A DNA stretch of 64,000 nucleotides from the NCBI RefSeq assembly GCF_020382885.2, contig NC_058496.1, positions 7,556,501 through 7,620,500 of the forward strand, written 5' to 3'. The DNA is from Scatophagus argus (lineage: Eukaryota > Chordata > Actinopteri > Scatophagidae). How positions within the stretch are numbered: position 1 is the first letter of the stretch; the number at the start of each line of letters is the position of its first letter. Of this stretch, positions 11,243 to 35,600 are shown piece after piece. A model generated the notes under the pieces. It was not told the origin of the DNA. It did no database searches and saw nothing but the letters and a program-made list of their open reading frames with translations. A program made the translations under genes and the position numbers.

Positions 11243-13688
11243 CTCTTGCTTCTGCCTGAGCAGTGATTCCTGTCTCAAGTGTGCAGGTCAATGCAACAGG
11301 TTCCAGATCCAGAAGTGCTCTGTAGCCCGTCCCACCCACTGAGGTAACAGGACCAACCTGACCAGCCCACTCATTCAGCCTCCTTAATAAAATGCAACTG
11401 AAAAGTGAGGAGATTATCCAAGACTACGGCATGACAACAGACATACTGTTTTGTTTCAGTCTTCAGTATCATTGCAGTGAACAATGAACTCTGTTTTAAG
11501 ATGAAACCAGATCTGTCCAGTGGGATTCTGGGCTGTGTGGGTGCACAAGCAGACTTAAATAAATGAAACTTGAGCAAGCTGGACATGGGCAAGGAGGTAC
11601 ACTCAAAAAAAGAAAAAGAATCAAAAAGCTACACAGACACGAATATAATGGCCTGTTTCTTCGTGGCTGTGAAATTCAATCCATTTTTTAAAAATTTGTA
11701 ATTATTTCAATTGAACTCCTTCACTGATGTCACTGATAAGACTTGAACAAAATCGAAAGAGGAGCTTTTGATTTCGCCAAGTGTCTCGAGTATCTGGACT
11801 ATGAATAGCACTTTGTGCTCACTGCAGCGGCCCAAAAAGAGTCCGACACTTTGTGAATTCCACTGAGGGTTTTTACAGATCTTGCAGTACAACTGGCAAC
11901 CAACAGAAAATTCAGTCCAGCACCAAAGGATTTGGGTCAACGTTTTTTCTGTGCCATTAAAAAATACTGCATAACTTTTTTTAGAAATGTATTTTTTCTT
12001 ACATACTTGCTTCATAAGTAGTTTGACTGTTAACAGTCTTGACTCCCATTAAAGGAAAGTATTCTCAAACTTAAATGCAGCAATTTATATGATAGAATTA
12101 ATTTAGTAAAAGCTCACTTGACCAAAGTCTAAAAAAAGTGCAAAACTTCACAAAAGCTGACGGAATTCACCTGCTCAGTCTGAGAGGCTTTGTGTGACTT
12201 TATCGTCCGCAGATCTGTGAAAACGGAAACCTCTGAAGGACATGGCTAATTTGACGAAAGGTTAAGACCTTAACCTTCAGCTGTTTTCACATGGTGCACA
12301 TAGGTTACAATGACTTTAGTTTAAGGCAAGTGACTATAAAAATTTAGGGTTTGTGCTGATATTCATTCTTACAAAATATCTGTGAAGACATTACTGTAAT
12401 TAGGTTATAAAGACTTTTGGACGAATCCAAATCAGTTCTGATTTTTTAAGTCTTTAAGTTCCTTACTTTGAGACATTTGGTGTTAATCCAAGCTATCACA
12501 AATATCACAAAGCAGGGATGAATATCAGAATATGTGTATATTGAGTGTTCCTTGGCATTTAAATGAGACTGTTCACCAAGCTGGCAGGGTAAGAGACAGT
12601 ATCACAGTGCGATACAGATATAAGCCGGGTCAAGCCACTGAGTATCTGCTCTCCGCCTGGATGAGTGTAGGCTCTCAAAGTAAATTAGCTGAGGGCTACA
12701 AATGGCTGTTGCCTGTCAGAAAGTCCATGATGGCAGTCTGATACCCACAGCAGAGACTGGTGATTGGTCAAAATATATTTTGTAGGAATGCTCACTCAAC
12801 TTTTGGAACCTTTTACTGTGCTGCTGTGCCAACACTTACACTTACATAATAAGGTAAGAGTTGAAACAGTCAGTGAAGGAGGCACACTGATGATGAGATA
12901 CTTCAGTATCACATGAGTGCAACACGGAGATTCAGATTCAGTTTGGAGTGCAACACGGAGATTCAGTACGACGCGAATGAGATTTATTAAGGCTTTAAAT
13001 ACATGAAACCCATAAGGGTAACTATTTAATAACAGTGTACTGTCACTAATACACATTGCTGTACTGTATGGATAATGGTGAGATGGTGAGAGTTGATTAG
13101 TATTACAAAGACTCATGCCAAGGACAAGTAAAACAGAGAGCTTTAAGACAGACATACATTCTGATTATTTGTCAGGTAATAATTTTGATTCCTTACATTT
13201 AAATCCAGGCACAGCAACTGTGTTACAAAGGAGAATAATACAAGTAATGAACACATTCAGATAAATAATACTTTTGTTTAGCATTCTTTAAGTAAATTAC
13301 TATAGAATCACAAGTATGGATTATTACAGTCGGCTGCATGTGTATTAAATAATGCAGCATTAATACTGAGCAGAATAAAACTTACAGACGTTTTCTTCTG
13401 TGTAATCAAAATAAATAAATGACCAGACACGAAAGGGAATTTTGGACCATTTAACAACTGTATGTGAGCTAAAATCTGGTTGCTTTCCTGATTTTACGCC
13501 TCAATAAGATGCAGAGTAAAAAAACAAGACCAGTTTGACACTGCATGGATAGGAGGGGGTGGAGACATGCGAGGTCCAACATAAGGAAAAGTACGGTGTG
13601 TTGGGGACAAGGGAATGGCTAGAAGAAGGTGATGCAGAGACATATGGCTTCTGTGAGAGGAGAAAAGAGCCCAGCTCTTGGCGTCATC
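11243..13688. other. Intergenic stretch between claudin and lztr1 3' end
   Basis: No exon is recognised. It must contain the lztr1 3' untranslated region: a minus-strand AATAAA occurs at 12983-12988, about 700 bases past the stop. A 21-base direct repeat (GAGTGCAACACGGAG...) sits at 12915-12935 and 12946-12966. Otherwise nothing stands out. Confidence 0.5.
12915..12966. repeat. Pair of 21-base direct repeats
   Basis: Two identical 21-base copies beginning GAGTGCAACACGGAGATTC start 31 bases apart. This is probably a local duplication, in the putative lztr1 3' untranslated region. Confidence 0.7.
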
Positions 13689-23189
<9,501 letters not shown>

Positions 23190-24760
23190 TCACCAGTTAA
23201 TGATATCTCGGATATGGCCCCACAGCTTGGTGATCCACAGGTTAACCCCTAGCTCTGTTAAGTACTGAAGCTCTGGCATCAACATCTTGCGGCACAACTT
23301 CCGATGTGCCTTGTCCACATTTTTTTTCATGTTATAGCCCATGATGGACTTCTCTCCGATGGGCTGCCAGGGTTGCATGGCCGTCTCTTGGATGCTGCCA
23401 GCTTCTACAGCATGACCGCCCTCAATGCAGATGGATGCCATCTCCTTGTTCCTTCCCCTGAGCTCTGCCACATCCTCAGCCATCCGCTGACGTCCATATG
23501 CATCTACTTTCTTCCAGAAAGTCTGGTTGAAATGTTGGTACAGCTTCCAGTCAATAGGGTTCCACTCAAGAGCCCTGGCCCTCAGCTCAGGGGTCAGTTT
23601 AGACACAGTGGATCCCTTGCGGGCATTGAGCTTGAAGAAGAGCAAGTCATCCATCTCCCAGCAGAGGGCATCCTTAAGCAGGATGAGGGATTCCTCAAAG
23701 TATTCCACCAACATGACAAGCTGAAAACGGTCAGTAATGAATTTGATTCCCTCTTCTACTCGCGGATCATCAAGTTCCAGAGTGTTGTCCTGTCCAAAGT
23801 CGAAGAACAGCAGATTCTTGAGGTAGAAAGAATTGAAGCCCTCTGGATCAAAGTAGTAACGGGGGTCACGTAGAAACTCAGTCAGCTTGTCATCACCTGG
23901 TATCTTCCAGGTAAAGGGTACTAGCCGGCCAAAGTAGTGGAAGGATGATTCAAAAAGCTCTGCAGGGTCTCGCAGAATAGTGATGTAGGAAGTGTCCATA
24001 GGTAGTAGCTTGGCCACCTCAGGTGCATTGAAGCGCATGTGATTACAGATAACATTAAAGCACATTCCAGGTCTATAGTCCTTAACCTGCGAGCGCTGGA
24101 AGAGAGACGGATAAAAGAAGTCATTTCTGCTGTTAGGAAAGGCAAATTTAAGCCGATGCTTCTCTCCAAATCGGAAAAGGATGTTGAGGAAGGTGCTGCT
24201 GGCTGTTTTGTGGGTCTTCATGAACATGATATCCACTTTAGGCGTGCAGGTCTGGCCAGTGGTTTGTTTAGAGCTGTTTGTGGCTGGTTTGGGGTGCACC
24301 TGGGATGGACGGTGGGCACACGAGTAAGGCACTGGAACCCTTCAGAGAGGAAAACAAGGACAACAATCAAATGATAGATGTGTTGATAATGAAGTTTACT
24401 CTGAATTTAATCTCACTCAAAATAAGAAATGTCACACCTTTGGGGAGTTGTAATCAGAAAAGCCTTTGCCTTTTGTTTGACATCCATTGCTCCAACTTGT
24501 GGCACATTTGCTTGAAAAATGGCTTAAATTTCAGCTCTAAACTGCAATAATACAACAACTGAGTGTATCAAAGAAATTTAATGTACTCTGTTTTTCTACA
24601 GAACTCATGTGTGCCATTGTGATGAGTCTTACTCTGGCAGACTGAAGTGGGTCTGTGGAGTGGAGAGGCAGTAAACCAGGATCATGCAACTGGTCAGGAG
24701 GGTACCCAGGACCAGGCCTTTGCACATGGACCTCCACTGCTTCCCCTTCTTGCCAGTCAT
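23190..24760 (-). CDS. gal3st1: Galactosylceramide 3'-sulfotransferase
   Basis: Two coding exons, 24633-24760 and 23190-24339, encode 425 residues (human 423). The enzyme moves sulfate from PAPS to the 3-OH of galactose on galactosylceramide and related glycolipids, making sulfatide for myelin and kidney; it is a Golgi type II membrane protein. The short N-terminal tail with basic residues and one hydrophobic anchor at about 15-33 fit this. The 5'-phosphosulfate loop is MKTHKTASST from about residue 83, and the 3'-phosphate side is ITILRDPAELFESSFHYFG. The C-terminus NLWITKLWGHIRDIINW matches the family end. The donor is CAGA|GTAAGA and the acceptor is CTGAAG. Its neighbour pes1 is also its neighbour in human 22q12. 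Further 5' untranslated exons probably lie between 25 and 28 kb but were not identified. Confidence 0.97.
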
Positions 24761-27700
24761 GGTCCAACAGAATCAAACCTTAAAAACACACAGAACATTA
24801 CCTTCATCATTACTATCATCATCCTGGGAAGCATTTTTTTTGTTGTCGTCTCAAGATAGAAACAAAATAGAAACTGCTATTAAGAGAGAAGCTTTGTGGA
24901 TGCAGAGACCACACATTCATTGATTTATTTATATGGTTACATGGAAATAAATGAAAGAGTAAGTGACTATCAGTTGCAAGCTTTGTTCTCTGGTTTCTAC
25001 AGGACTGGACACGGTAACATTAACGCCTATAAAGTATAAAGCGATCCAGTGCAATGGCCTGAAACATTAATAACCACATTAGAACCTTATAATGTTATTA
25101 ATTTATTTGAAACTGGAGTGGTGAGGTGTTGATTCAGCCATGTGATGATTTATGTAACGGAGTATTTGTTACAGGCCTGCTGTACTGGATTGCTTCATAT
25201 TTTTTATCATGCCCACCACATGTAGTCAAAAATGTTTGGGAGAAAGATTATCAATCTGAATTGCATTGCGCAGTGGTTCAAAAATAACATGCTGATGAAG
25301 AGGAAAGAAAGAATTAGAGCATTGTTTGTATGGGATGCTGTCATGCACACAATTATTTGGGTAAAACATCTTAAAGTGATCCTCTAATAGCACCTTCAAA
25401 AACTGTAATTTCTCGTGGAGAGGACAGTACTGTCATCAGGTGGACCATAATTTAAGGTGCTCAAGAATATTTACCCACAGGGAGGTACGTTCTCAATGTA
25501 TTTTGACACAGTTTCACACTGAACCTCATTTCTCTGCTGTCCACTTCATAAACATTTTAAACACAGGGTGTAGTTAAAATTGTATGGTGAGCTACAAAAT
25601 GACATACTTGGGACTCGAAATGACCAACCTCGGTACCAGCAGTTTTTCGGCTGCTCCATAAAATAAATAATGCATTACCATGGAAAGTGATATTGCATCG
25701 GCCCCACACCGCCGCTCCACCCCCTGCAGACTGCTGTAAGACGACCCACCTGCTCACTCAGCGACACGAGAAACAAAGTGACACACACCACCTGGAATTT
25801 GCAGCATTATGTGACCCAAAGTGACCCCAATACAGAGCAGCGTCTCAGGAGATGTACTGTATTCACGAGTAGGTCAATGATGTTTTCTGCTTTTGTTGCC
25901 ACCATAAAGCAATCACAGTGGTTATCAGTATTTATTTTTAATATATTATGTTAAATCTGGCTGACAATTAGATTTCAGTGAAAGCATTTTTACACATATT
26001 TTATTTTTTAAGAGATACTGAGTGGCAGCATAATCAGTTGAGTTTTCTCTCCATTTAACCATTTCTATCAGCAAAAACAAAGTCTGAGCTCACCACTAGG
26101 AGACCCAGTTTACTGTAAACTGTAATGAACGAAGTACTTTTGCAGCAGGGAAAACAGAAAACAGATTTTTTGTTACATATTTGCTGCTTGTTGTTTAGGT
26201 TGGAGGATTTGTTGGTGGAAGGTCCTTTACGTAAATAAAAGTGTCACTAAAATGTTAAAACACTGAATACTCCTAAATCTTTGTTAAGTAAAAGTAAAGA
26301 AGTCCTATCAGCAAAATGCACTTAAAGTGAAACTCTTCTTCCTCCAATAAAATGCTCTGTGACTGATATATTATTACTGTTGGAGAGGCTGGAGGTGGAG
26401 CTAGAGTTAGGAACTTTATAGACAGCTTGTTAGTTTAGTCCAACTGTCCATAAAGTACTGTGGAAATTAGTGACTTTTAAAATGAAAGTGAGAAGTTCAG
26501 AGACGTGTCGATCCAGTGAGGTTAGGGATGGCTCATTTAAATTTTATCAGTGCATTGTGTTTTATGATACCAAAAAAGTTTATCAAGTATTATGTAACAT
26601 GTTACATTTTACATTTATGTTACATTTTGTGTAACAAGTAATTATAATTAAAATAACTAAAATAGAAATACAGAAGAACAAGTGCTGACAATATTTGGGT
26701 GGATGGTTAGTTCACTGACACAGAAATGATCAGACAGGTGAATCAAGTGATTATTTTGAAGATACTGATAAATATCTAATTGTAAAAGTGATAGCCTTTT
26801 GAAAATCCCAGTCTATCATCTTAAGTACGGTATCCTTTCCTTTTCAGTCTCTCATGCTTTAGTTTCTTCTGTATGTGTGCTTTGGTCCTTTGAACAAGAG
26901 TTATATTTTATGTTCCGTCTTATCATGAGAGCATAATACAAACCTTACACAGCTAAAAGGACTATTTCTGCTGTTTGTCTGGACTCCATGAAGGGGGCTA
27001 TTATGGTGGCATGTGAGAGCGCTCTCTCTGCCATCAGAAGCCACTCTGTTTGGGAGGACATTTGAGGAGAAGGCTGGTTAGGTAGAACGATTCAGTCTGA
27101 AAATGGTGACTGAATTTTGAGCGACATTGTCCCTCCTACTGCCTGCGATAACCTCCAAACCTGATCTCTTACTAGACAAATAAAAGGTAGAGTTATGTCT
27201 TAGGCAAGTTGAGGAGCATGTTTTCTAAAGTTTCCCTTCAAAAGAGCCATAGAACCTCAGTGTATGTCCTTTAGGGATTTAGCGTAAGTTTATCCATTAT
27301 CCTGAAACGTTCTCTCACTGATTAGACATTGGGAGGCAATATTACAGCTCACACCAAGCCTGAAAATGTTTAACCTGAGTTTTGTTCAGCTGTACACTGA
27401 ACCCAAAGACAAATTTATTTACTTTTCTAGTATAATAGGAACTCAACAGGATACTGTTTTCTAAGAGCAAACACAGTGAATTTCAGATCATGTTAAATGA
27501 GTACATAGCTGGATGTGCTGGTCGGTAGCCAAATAGTAATTTCTCAACACATACAACTGTAAAGACAATTATCAATATTGCAAAAGATCATTTTGGAGAG
27601 AAAATCCAATTCAATCACAAGAGTGGAGAAGGATATCTTACCTTCACACATGAATCCAAAGAGAAACTAATTGTCGTGTTTTTTGTCCAGCTTCATTGTC

Positions 27701-29634
27701 CTCTTCCTTTGCATCCAGTTCCAGATGACTAATACAAGTCGATCTCCCTCCTACAGCCGTTCTTATGTCTGTTCTTGACGTACACATGCTGTTACAGACC
27801 CAGCACAGTCCGGCGTTCCCCTTATCACATGTCGAGTGCTATGGAGCTCATTCATCTGGTTGCTACTCCTCTTCTCCTCTTTTGCTCTGCAAGCACACCT
27901 GATGCCTTGGGCTACCTGCCACCACCCTCCACCCCCCCTCAATTCCAAAACTGATCTCGCTGAATAAAGCACTGCAGGGAGGCTCATCTAGCCACCTGTG
28001 ACGTCAGGGTCTCTGTCAGGGGACGTACACTTGTCAGTGAGAGCAATGAAAAAAAAAAACGAAAGAAAGGAGAGGAGAGGAGGGAGAAAGGGAGGAGACA
28101 GGCTCTATAGTCCCTATTCTGTGTCTACATACAGAGGGCTATTGAGTGTAGACACTGGAGTCTGAGCTGCAAGCTGATAGGAGGGGTGGAAAACAGTATA
28201 AAAAGAACAAATGCAGAAAGCCAAAGCACAAAGACCCTAATTGTACCACTTGATCAAGACTGTTCTGTGTTTATTGTTTGAAATGCTTATTTGGCATTGT
28301 TGTCTATACATGCTGTAGGAGGAACATACACGGGCCAGTAAGAAATATTGCACACTGATTAGGCAATTATTTAAACAAACAGCCCGCCCAGCCTGGATTG
28401 TCATGCAACTGTGTTGTGCACCTGCCTGGCACTATTTTTTCATTCATTAAAGACCAAACTATTTTCTCTTTTTTTTTTCTTCCTTCAGCCATATTTGAAC
28501 TGAAACATTTTAACTTTGGGACCTGTAAGTTAATATATACATAAACACTGTATGGTATGTTTGTGATCCTGCCTTTCCCCAATACAATCTCTTGTCCAGG
28601 AGAGCACAGACATTGCAATAGAGAATGGAATGAACATGCAGCCACCAGTAAGTCTATTTAGCACTGCGAGCCAGGATGTAGCAATATGTGGTCATAACGC
28701 TTCATCCATTTCAGTGTGAGTGAGCCGTCTTTCTCCATGCTGTGACTGCGATTCATGGAAGGCTCCCTGGATCTGCGCTGCTCATCCCACACTCGTCATG
28801 CTCGAACACAACACTGCTGCTTTTGTTGAGCAAAAAGGGCCTTTGCCTGCAGGCACCCAAAGTGCCAGGCCGAGACCCGGACTGGGCGGGCAAGCGGGGA
28901 ATGCAGATCAGGGTGACAGGGGGCAGTGAGTGTCACAGATTGAATGAGGAGACTGAGGAGAGCAGGACACAACTGGCCTGACCTTCAGCCCACCACAAAC
29001 ACAGCAGCGTCTTAAGGAGGGCAGAGGGGCTTATGCTCCTTCGTCGTCACCATCAACACCCCCCACTCAACGCAAGGTCACTACTGAAGAACCGCAGCAC
29101 AGCAGTGACCTCAGCCTGAACAGATGTGGACTCGTGGGCCTTGTGGGACACAGACATGCATTTCCACTTGTGAGAGGCGATACCTGTCTGCAAATCACGT
29201 GCAATTTAGAGATGAACCGCTAATCTGAAGCATGTTAGTCAATCCTGACCATGTTGAAATGCACTGCAGCTAATCCAACAATGATGAACCGGCAGCTTAA
29301 TTTGGCCATCGTTGCAAAATCATATGTAACCAGATTAATACAATATGTTTTTATTTTAAAATACAGACCATTTCAAATACAGATCTTAATACAGGAAGGG
29401 ATATCCTGCGTACAAGTCCATGCAATATAAAAGGCAAATAATCACATACATTACTAATTACACAATTAGTATGTTCCACATCCTGCATTTTGTCATGAAC
29501 TTATGTCATTGTGCATGTAACTCATAGAGCTCCCTCACACACTTACAGTTTTTATGACATGTCACCTTGTAATGCACTCTACCTCATGAAGATAAAAACA
29601 TAAAGTCGGTCTGACAAACACATCATCAGCAGGA
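24761..29634. other. Intergenic stretch upstream of gal3st1 and downstream of pes1
   Basis: No coding exon was supported. It should hold gal3st1 untranslated first exons and promoter and the pes1 3' untranslated region (minus-strand AATAAA at 29350-29355, about 280 bases past the pes1 stop). About 26.2-26.5 kb resembles teleost interspersed repeat debris. A purine-rich patch lies near 28.05-28.10 kb. A TATAAAA string occurs near 28.2 kb on the plus strand with no gene attached. Confidence 0.45.
26220..26470. repeat. Fragment of teleost interspersed repeat
   Basis: The segment carries phrases such as GTAAAAGTAAAGAAGTCCT and AAAATGCACTTAAAG, typical of an abundant short fish repeat, perhaps derived from a hAT-type DNA transposon. 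A related phrase set occurs at about 5080-5225. Family and ends are from memory and not firm. Confidence 0.35.
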
Positions 29635-32600
29635 TCATTTTTTGGCCTTTTTCTTCTTTGATTTTTCAGCATCATCATAGGCCTTCCTCTTGGCCGCCAG
29701 CTTGTTAGCCTGTAAGAGGAGAGTGAATCCAGTTAAGGTATTTCAGAGGTCAGTGAACTCTGGAGGTCATCGCAAGGCATGAATGTGCTCTACACACAAC
29801 AGCTACACAATACTGTTAAATATTCGCTACTGCAGATAAGGCGTCTGATTCTGAAAATAAAAGAGGGAATGTTAAAAACGTGAAATATTATTTGCACACA
29901 TGGCTGGACCAACAGTCCTATCTACACACGAATCCATATTCAATCAATAACAAAATGGAACAAACCTCTCGGATTTTACTCTTCTTTCCAAACATGATCT
30001 TGTTGTAGAGGTACTTTTCTTTTTTCTTCATCATCATGATGGCCAAACGTTTCTCCTCTGCTTGTTCCTCCTGCTCCAAACGTGCTGGGTCCTCGACCTT
30101 CATTTTCCCAGGGGTCACTTTGACTTGCAGAGACTAAAAAAGGGCAAAAGACGAATCAATGAAGAGTTCGCTGGTCTGCACAAACAAAAAATGACATAGC
30201 TGGCAACATTCAAAAGCTTCTTACCTTGCCCTGGGACCTTTGCTCTTCCATCTTCTTGAGATTCTTCTCTTCTGCCTCTTCCTCATCTTCCTCTTCATTG
30301 TCATCATCTTCCTCCTCCTCCTCTTCCTCACCCTCCTCTTCATCTTCCTCTTCTTCGTCATCCTCCTGTTCATGGACTATGATGGAAGCAAAATATGTAA
30401 ATGATGTGTCCGCTGTCTTCGGATTTACAATCTCTACGATTACCAAAACATCAAATACAACATAACAGGTTTCATGTCTTTAACTCCTACAGTGATGCAC
30501 TCAATTTGCATCTACTGAATGTAGGCTAAATACACAGTCGTGCTAATTATAATTTCAAGTCCACGTTCAATCATTCAATGTTGTAAAAGATGAAAAAGCG
30601 CATGTGAAAAGTTGTTACATGCACTGAATGACAGATGAGGCATCAGAGAAATGTGTGGGTTTGCATACCAGGTTTTTCTCCTCGTTGTAAGGCCATGATA
30701 TTTAATTTTTCGGGGGGCACATAATCTCCGTCCTTCTCCTCCACGAAGGGAGAGAGGTGGGGGGGCAGAGTAACTCCAAGGAAGTAGTCCTCCACAGGCA
30801 GGAGCATTTTGGCATTAACACAGTCATACACCCACTGGGGCTGGATGTAGTACCTAAAACAAATGGCAAAAAGTAGTAAGTAGCAGTAAAAGACTTTCCC
30901 CATCTTATCCTACTCAGACATGGGCTGACTTTGCATAACTGGTTTCCGCCTGTGTTAAAAAATATTGACAAAAACACAAAGGATTTTTTTATTTTATCAG
31001 TAACTACTTCGATACACTAATGCCAAAAGTGGCATGTTATTTTTTTATGCTTTTTTTGGTTTGTTCTATAGATTACATGATCAATTGAGTGGTTACATGT
31101 TCCTACTGTGGAAGTCCACCACACCTAAATGAATGTAGTGGAAACACGGAAATTTATGATGGAGTTTCCAGACATGATGGAAGTGATGTGAGAGCGGGAT
31201 AAAGAAAGAGGAAGGGGTCTGTCAAACACAAGCAAACAGGGTTGGCTTTGAGGCAAGAGAGCAGAAAGACGACGCTGAATGGAGGCATTGTGGAGGAAAT
31301 GGTAATGTACGAGGAGAAACAAGCACAATCAATGAGCAGAGACTTGCAGTATTCGGAATTCAGAAAGATACTAAACAACGAACTTCTATTAAAAGTGATG
31401 CATTCTGTTAACAAGGTAATAAAATGTTCTATACAAAGAAAACAACACCTGTTACCTGTTGATATACTGTTTGTCAATTTTGGGTCTGTCAACAACTTGA
31501 TGTGTGATGGTCTCATCCGTCACCTCATATGTGCTACCAATGCAAACAGACTTGTCCCAGGACACCTCACCACCGAAACACCTGGAAGGCAGCAGCAATA
31601 CACAAAATCATAGCAAAAAGGTTTGAGGTTCACATGGATGGTTGACATCGATGTCCTGTGAGTTTCACTGCAGCAGCTCTCACTCACCTGATCACAAAAG
31701 CCAGTGACTCTCTGGGCACTTCTCTGTTGATGAAGAACTTCAGGCCTTCAAAAAGCTTTTTCTGAGCCTCCTGCTGCTTCTGTTCCTTTTCCCTTGCCTC
31801 CATCTTTTCCATGTCCTCCTGAATAAAAGCATGATTTGGATTCAGTATAACAAGCTTTCCTTCAAAGATGTCACTTTCAAAAAGATGCCAACCACTACCG
31901 TTTTGTGAAACGTTTGCTCATGAGTGTTTGGTGTTTATATAAATGAAGTCAGGTCCTCAACAGATATGTTTATTTGTTTATCACAAACTCACATACGTTG
32001 TCTCAGTGGCGTGCAAACAATAACCATTTAAAAATAACCATAATAACCATAAAAAACATGAAATTATTCTAACACTACTGCTACTTTGAGACTATTATTT
32101 GATACTTTTTAAGAAGACAGTCCACAGATCATAATGATACAATAAAATATTTAACTTAAGCTATGGTCATTTCAACCAAACCTAGGAGCTGAATTCATGG
32201 TTGTGTCAAATCTGAAAGAACAATGTACACATGCTGAGGCAGGTTTATGTTGCTGGGAAGGACAGTACTGCCAACTCCACCCTGATGATTATCTGCTCAG
32301 TGGAGTACTGACACATTATTGTACAACAAACAAAACTGGAAATAAGACTGTGTTGTTAAATTGCAGGTTAGGTTTTACAGTTCCTAAAAGGGTTTCTATA
32401 TTCCTGGAAAGTCCCTGTGGTGGAACAAAGCCAATGGATGAGAACCTCAAACCATCTGGGCAAAACAAGCTTCCCAGGGTGTGAAACATGTTGTCCTTAG
32501 CAACAAAACATGAAGCTGTAATCCCCTAGTCTCACACAATAAAAAGGCAAAAATAAGTGACCTCTCACATCTGCCCCAAGAGATTAATTAGTGTATCAAC

Positions 32601-35600
32601 ATGTTTTGATGCCCTTTCTTAACATCATGAATATTATTATCCACATTTTTTTCCTCAGGATATTTAAAAATAGAAGATACAGTGAAACAAGTTTGCTTAC
32701 CCCCTCGACAGGAAACTGGTCCAGCTCAGCCTCTTCCTCCTCTGCACTAGATACCACCCGTGCCAGACTGGCACTTAGAGCCGACAGTTTCTACACAGCC
32801 AACAAGCACAAGGTTAGAAAAACACGATTCACGATTCAAAAATCACGATTATTTACATATACACTTACACATCATCATATGCCTGGGTCCATCACTTTGT
32901 ACTGTGAACAAGGTCAACTCTTACTGGTGATTGCTGCACCATTATCATAAATTATATAGACAAAAGTATTGGGACACAACTCTGTCACTGAATTCAGGTG
33001 TGGTATGGGACCAGTTTTCAGGATTTGGGCTCAGCCCCTGACTTCCAGTGAAGGGAAATCTTAATGCTTCAGCACACCAATACATTTTGGACAATGCTAT
33101 ACTTCCAACTTTGTGGCAACAGTTTGTTGAAGGCCCTTTTCTATTCCAGCATGACTGATTGGATGAGTTTGGTGTGGAAGAACCTGACTTGTCCAAACAG
33201 AGCCCTGACCTCAACCCCACACAACACCTTTGGGATGAACAGAGATTGGGAGCCAGGATTTTTGGTCCAATATTAGTGCCTGACCTCACAAATGCTCTAT
33301 TGCATGAATGTGCAAAAATTCCCACAGAAACACTCCAAAATCTTGTGGAAAGCCTTCCCAGAAAAGTGGAAGTGATTATAGCTGCAAAGCTGTCTGTATT
33401 TAGAATGCAATGTCATTAAAGCCATTTAATGGTACTGCTGTATATATAGTGCATACCATTTACAAAGAAAATTCTTCATGTAATCACTAACTGCTGTGTT
33501 TTGGGACCCTCAGGGACCCTTCACTGAAACTGAGCATCATAAGCTCTAGAGTTTTCTTAAACACAGTGCTGTTCATTTGGCCTGAAATGAATTAAGGCTA
33601 CACATGTACAATAAAAGATTGACAGGTAATACACCTCAGTTAACTGGCTTATGCTTCATAACTATTTCAACTTTTATTCGACTTAAATGTTAACCAAGTA
33701 CTGTTAGATTATAATGCTATGAACAATATCCTAACTGTAACTCACTGATGTAATGAGGTGAACAGCTTAGTAAACAGGACAAAAACTACCTGTATGATTA
33801 CATACCACGAGAGATCAGAGTAAGTGCACTAACAGATGAAAATGCCTCACCTCTAAGTAGCTTTCAGAATTCATGGCATAGTCCTCCACATCTTCTTCCT
33901 TCAGCTCTGACTCTGTTTTACTGTCCAGCTGCAAAAGGAGGAAGGATGTTAACAGAGTACAGGTGTGCTAACAGGTGACCAAGCAGCCACGAATCCCTAG
34001 CATGCATTATCTTTTTACATAACGCCATATTGTCACATACTGAATCTTACTGAATTCTGTTACAATAACAGATTTAAATACTAGAGAACATATATATTTT
34101 TGGAAAGTGTAAGATTATAAAATACAACATAGTCACGAATGTGATTAACTTTACTAAAATGACTTCAAGATACCTTTGGTGGGTAGACCAGGTTGAGGGA
34201 ATGGTAGAGTCTGAAGTTGACAAACCCCAGCAGAGTGGTGTAAAACTCTGTGAAAGTTGCCATTACTCTGTAATCGACATCGGTTGGGTGCTGAAAATGG
34301 AGAAAAAAAAGAGGGAGATGAACTAAGTCTCAATAGTAAAATTAATAAATGTGAGAGTAAACATTTATAGTGATTTATAGTCCCTAAAGCACACAAACAG
34401 CTCAGGGCAGTCAGTGTGAATGAATCTTAACAGCCATTTACACAAACAGGTAACGCTTCATCAGCAAACACTGCCTAAAGGATCCTTGTGAGGGTTACAG
34501 TTTGTAGACTTAATGATGCTCACAGAGCTGTGTAAACTGCCTGTGTAATCCCATAATAGTGAAAAAAGTGACTGTTTATTATCAGCATAATCACTGTGGA
34601 TTGCATTTCATCAGTCACTTACATCATGAGAGAACTGATATGGCACCAGCCATGTAATGAGCTGTCCCATCACCTCAGCTTGATAATATATTCCCTTGAT
34701 GGAGATGAAAACCTATCAGGAACAGACAAGTGTCATTACAGAATAGAGGTCAATGAACTCAAGACATATCAATAAACCGCACTGTTTTTTATGTATATGT
34801 CAAACAAATAAAGATGGTTGCTGTGTATTGTAAAATGGCACCTTTCTGAGAGCACGAGATGCAATCACAAAGTTCATCCACTCCACAGTGAGGCGTCTGC
34901 ACAGCTGGATCGTCTGAACGTGACATTTTCCTGTTCGCGCAAAGGTGGAGAAGAGGAAGCACATGCAGAGGGCGTCGTCGATATCACGGAGAGCGTCGAT
35001 GAAGGAGGGGTACCTGCCATGGAAAAGGAGCACTAGTGAGTACAATGATAAAATGTGAAAAACATTTTAAAAATAAAAATAGTTCACTGGCACTTTAAAA
35101 ACCAATTAAAACTTTTTTTCTTAGTTTCCCACAACTCCCAGTCATTTCTCTTGATACTCTCTAATGCGACTTGACACAGAGACATTCTGTTAAGCTCAAC
35201 AACGCCCTCCTATGCTGACTGTGAAGAACAACAACGCTTCACCTTTCTTTGATGATGTGATCCAATTTATAGGTCGGCTTGTTCTCCCTCAGTCTCTCCA
35301 CATCAGACCACTCTGTTTTTCCATAAGCCCTCTTTAGTTTGCGTACAAATACCTATTAAGAAAATAACATGACATTCACACAGCATTCACACTTCAAACT
35401 CTCAAAAGACAAAAACAGGCAGTTACTGGCCTTCCAAAAAACCCCTCAGAAAGACAACTGAAATATGCCTGTGGTACCTTGTACTCTCTGAATTTGCCAA
35501 CAATTGGCTCATGTAGCAGAAAGCGGATGTCTTTGAGCAGGTAGAAGGTCCTTGCTGCAGTAGAGCCTTTGTTCACCTTCTTCTTGTGCTTGGGCTCATG

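Noticed and set aside
12796-13155. 119-codon minus frame between claudin and lztr1
   Set aside because: No conserved motif, and it lies in the likely lztr1 3' untranslated region with a direct repeat inside.
23304-23873. 189-codon open frame on the plus strand
   Set aside because: It is the exact antisense of the gal3st1 coding exon and has no family resemblance of its own.
31154-31613. Open frames of about 120 codons in pes1 intron 11
   Set aside because: No family match, and they overlap pes1 exon 11 in other frames.
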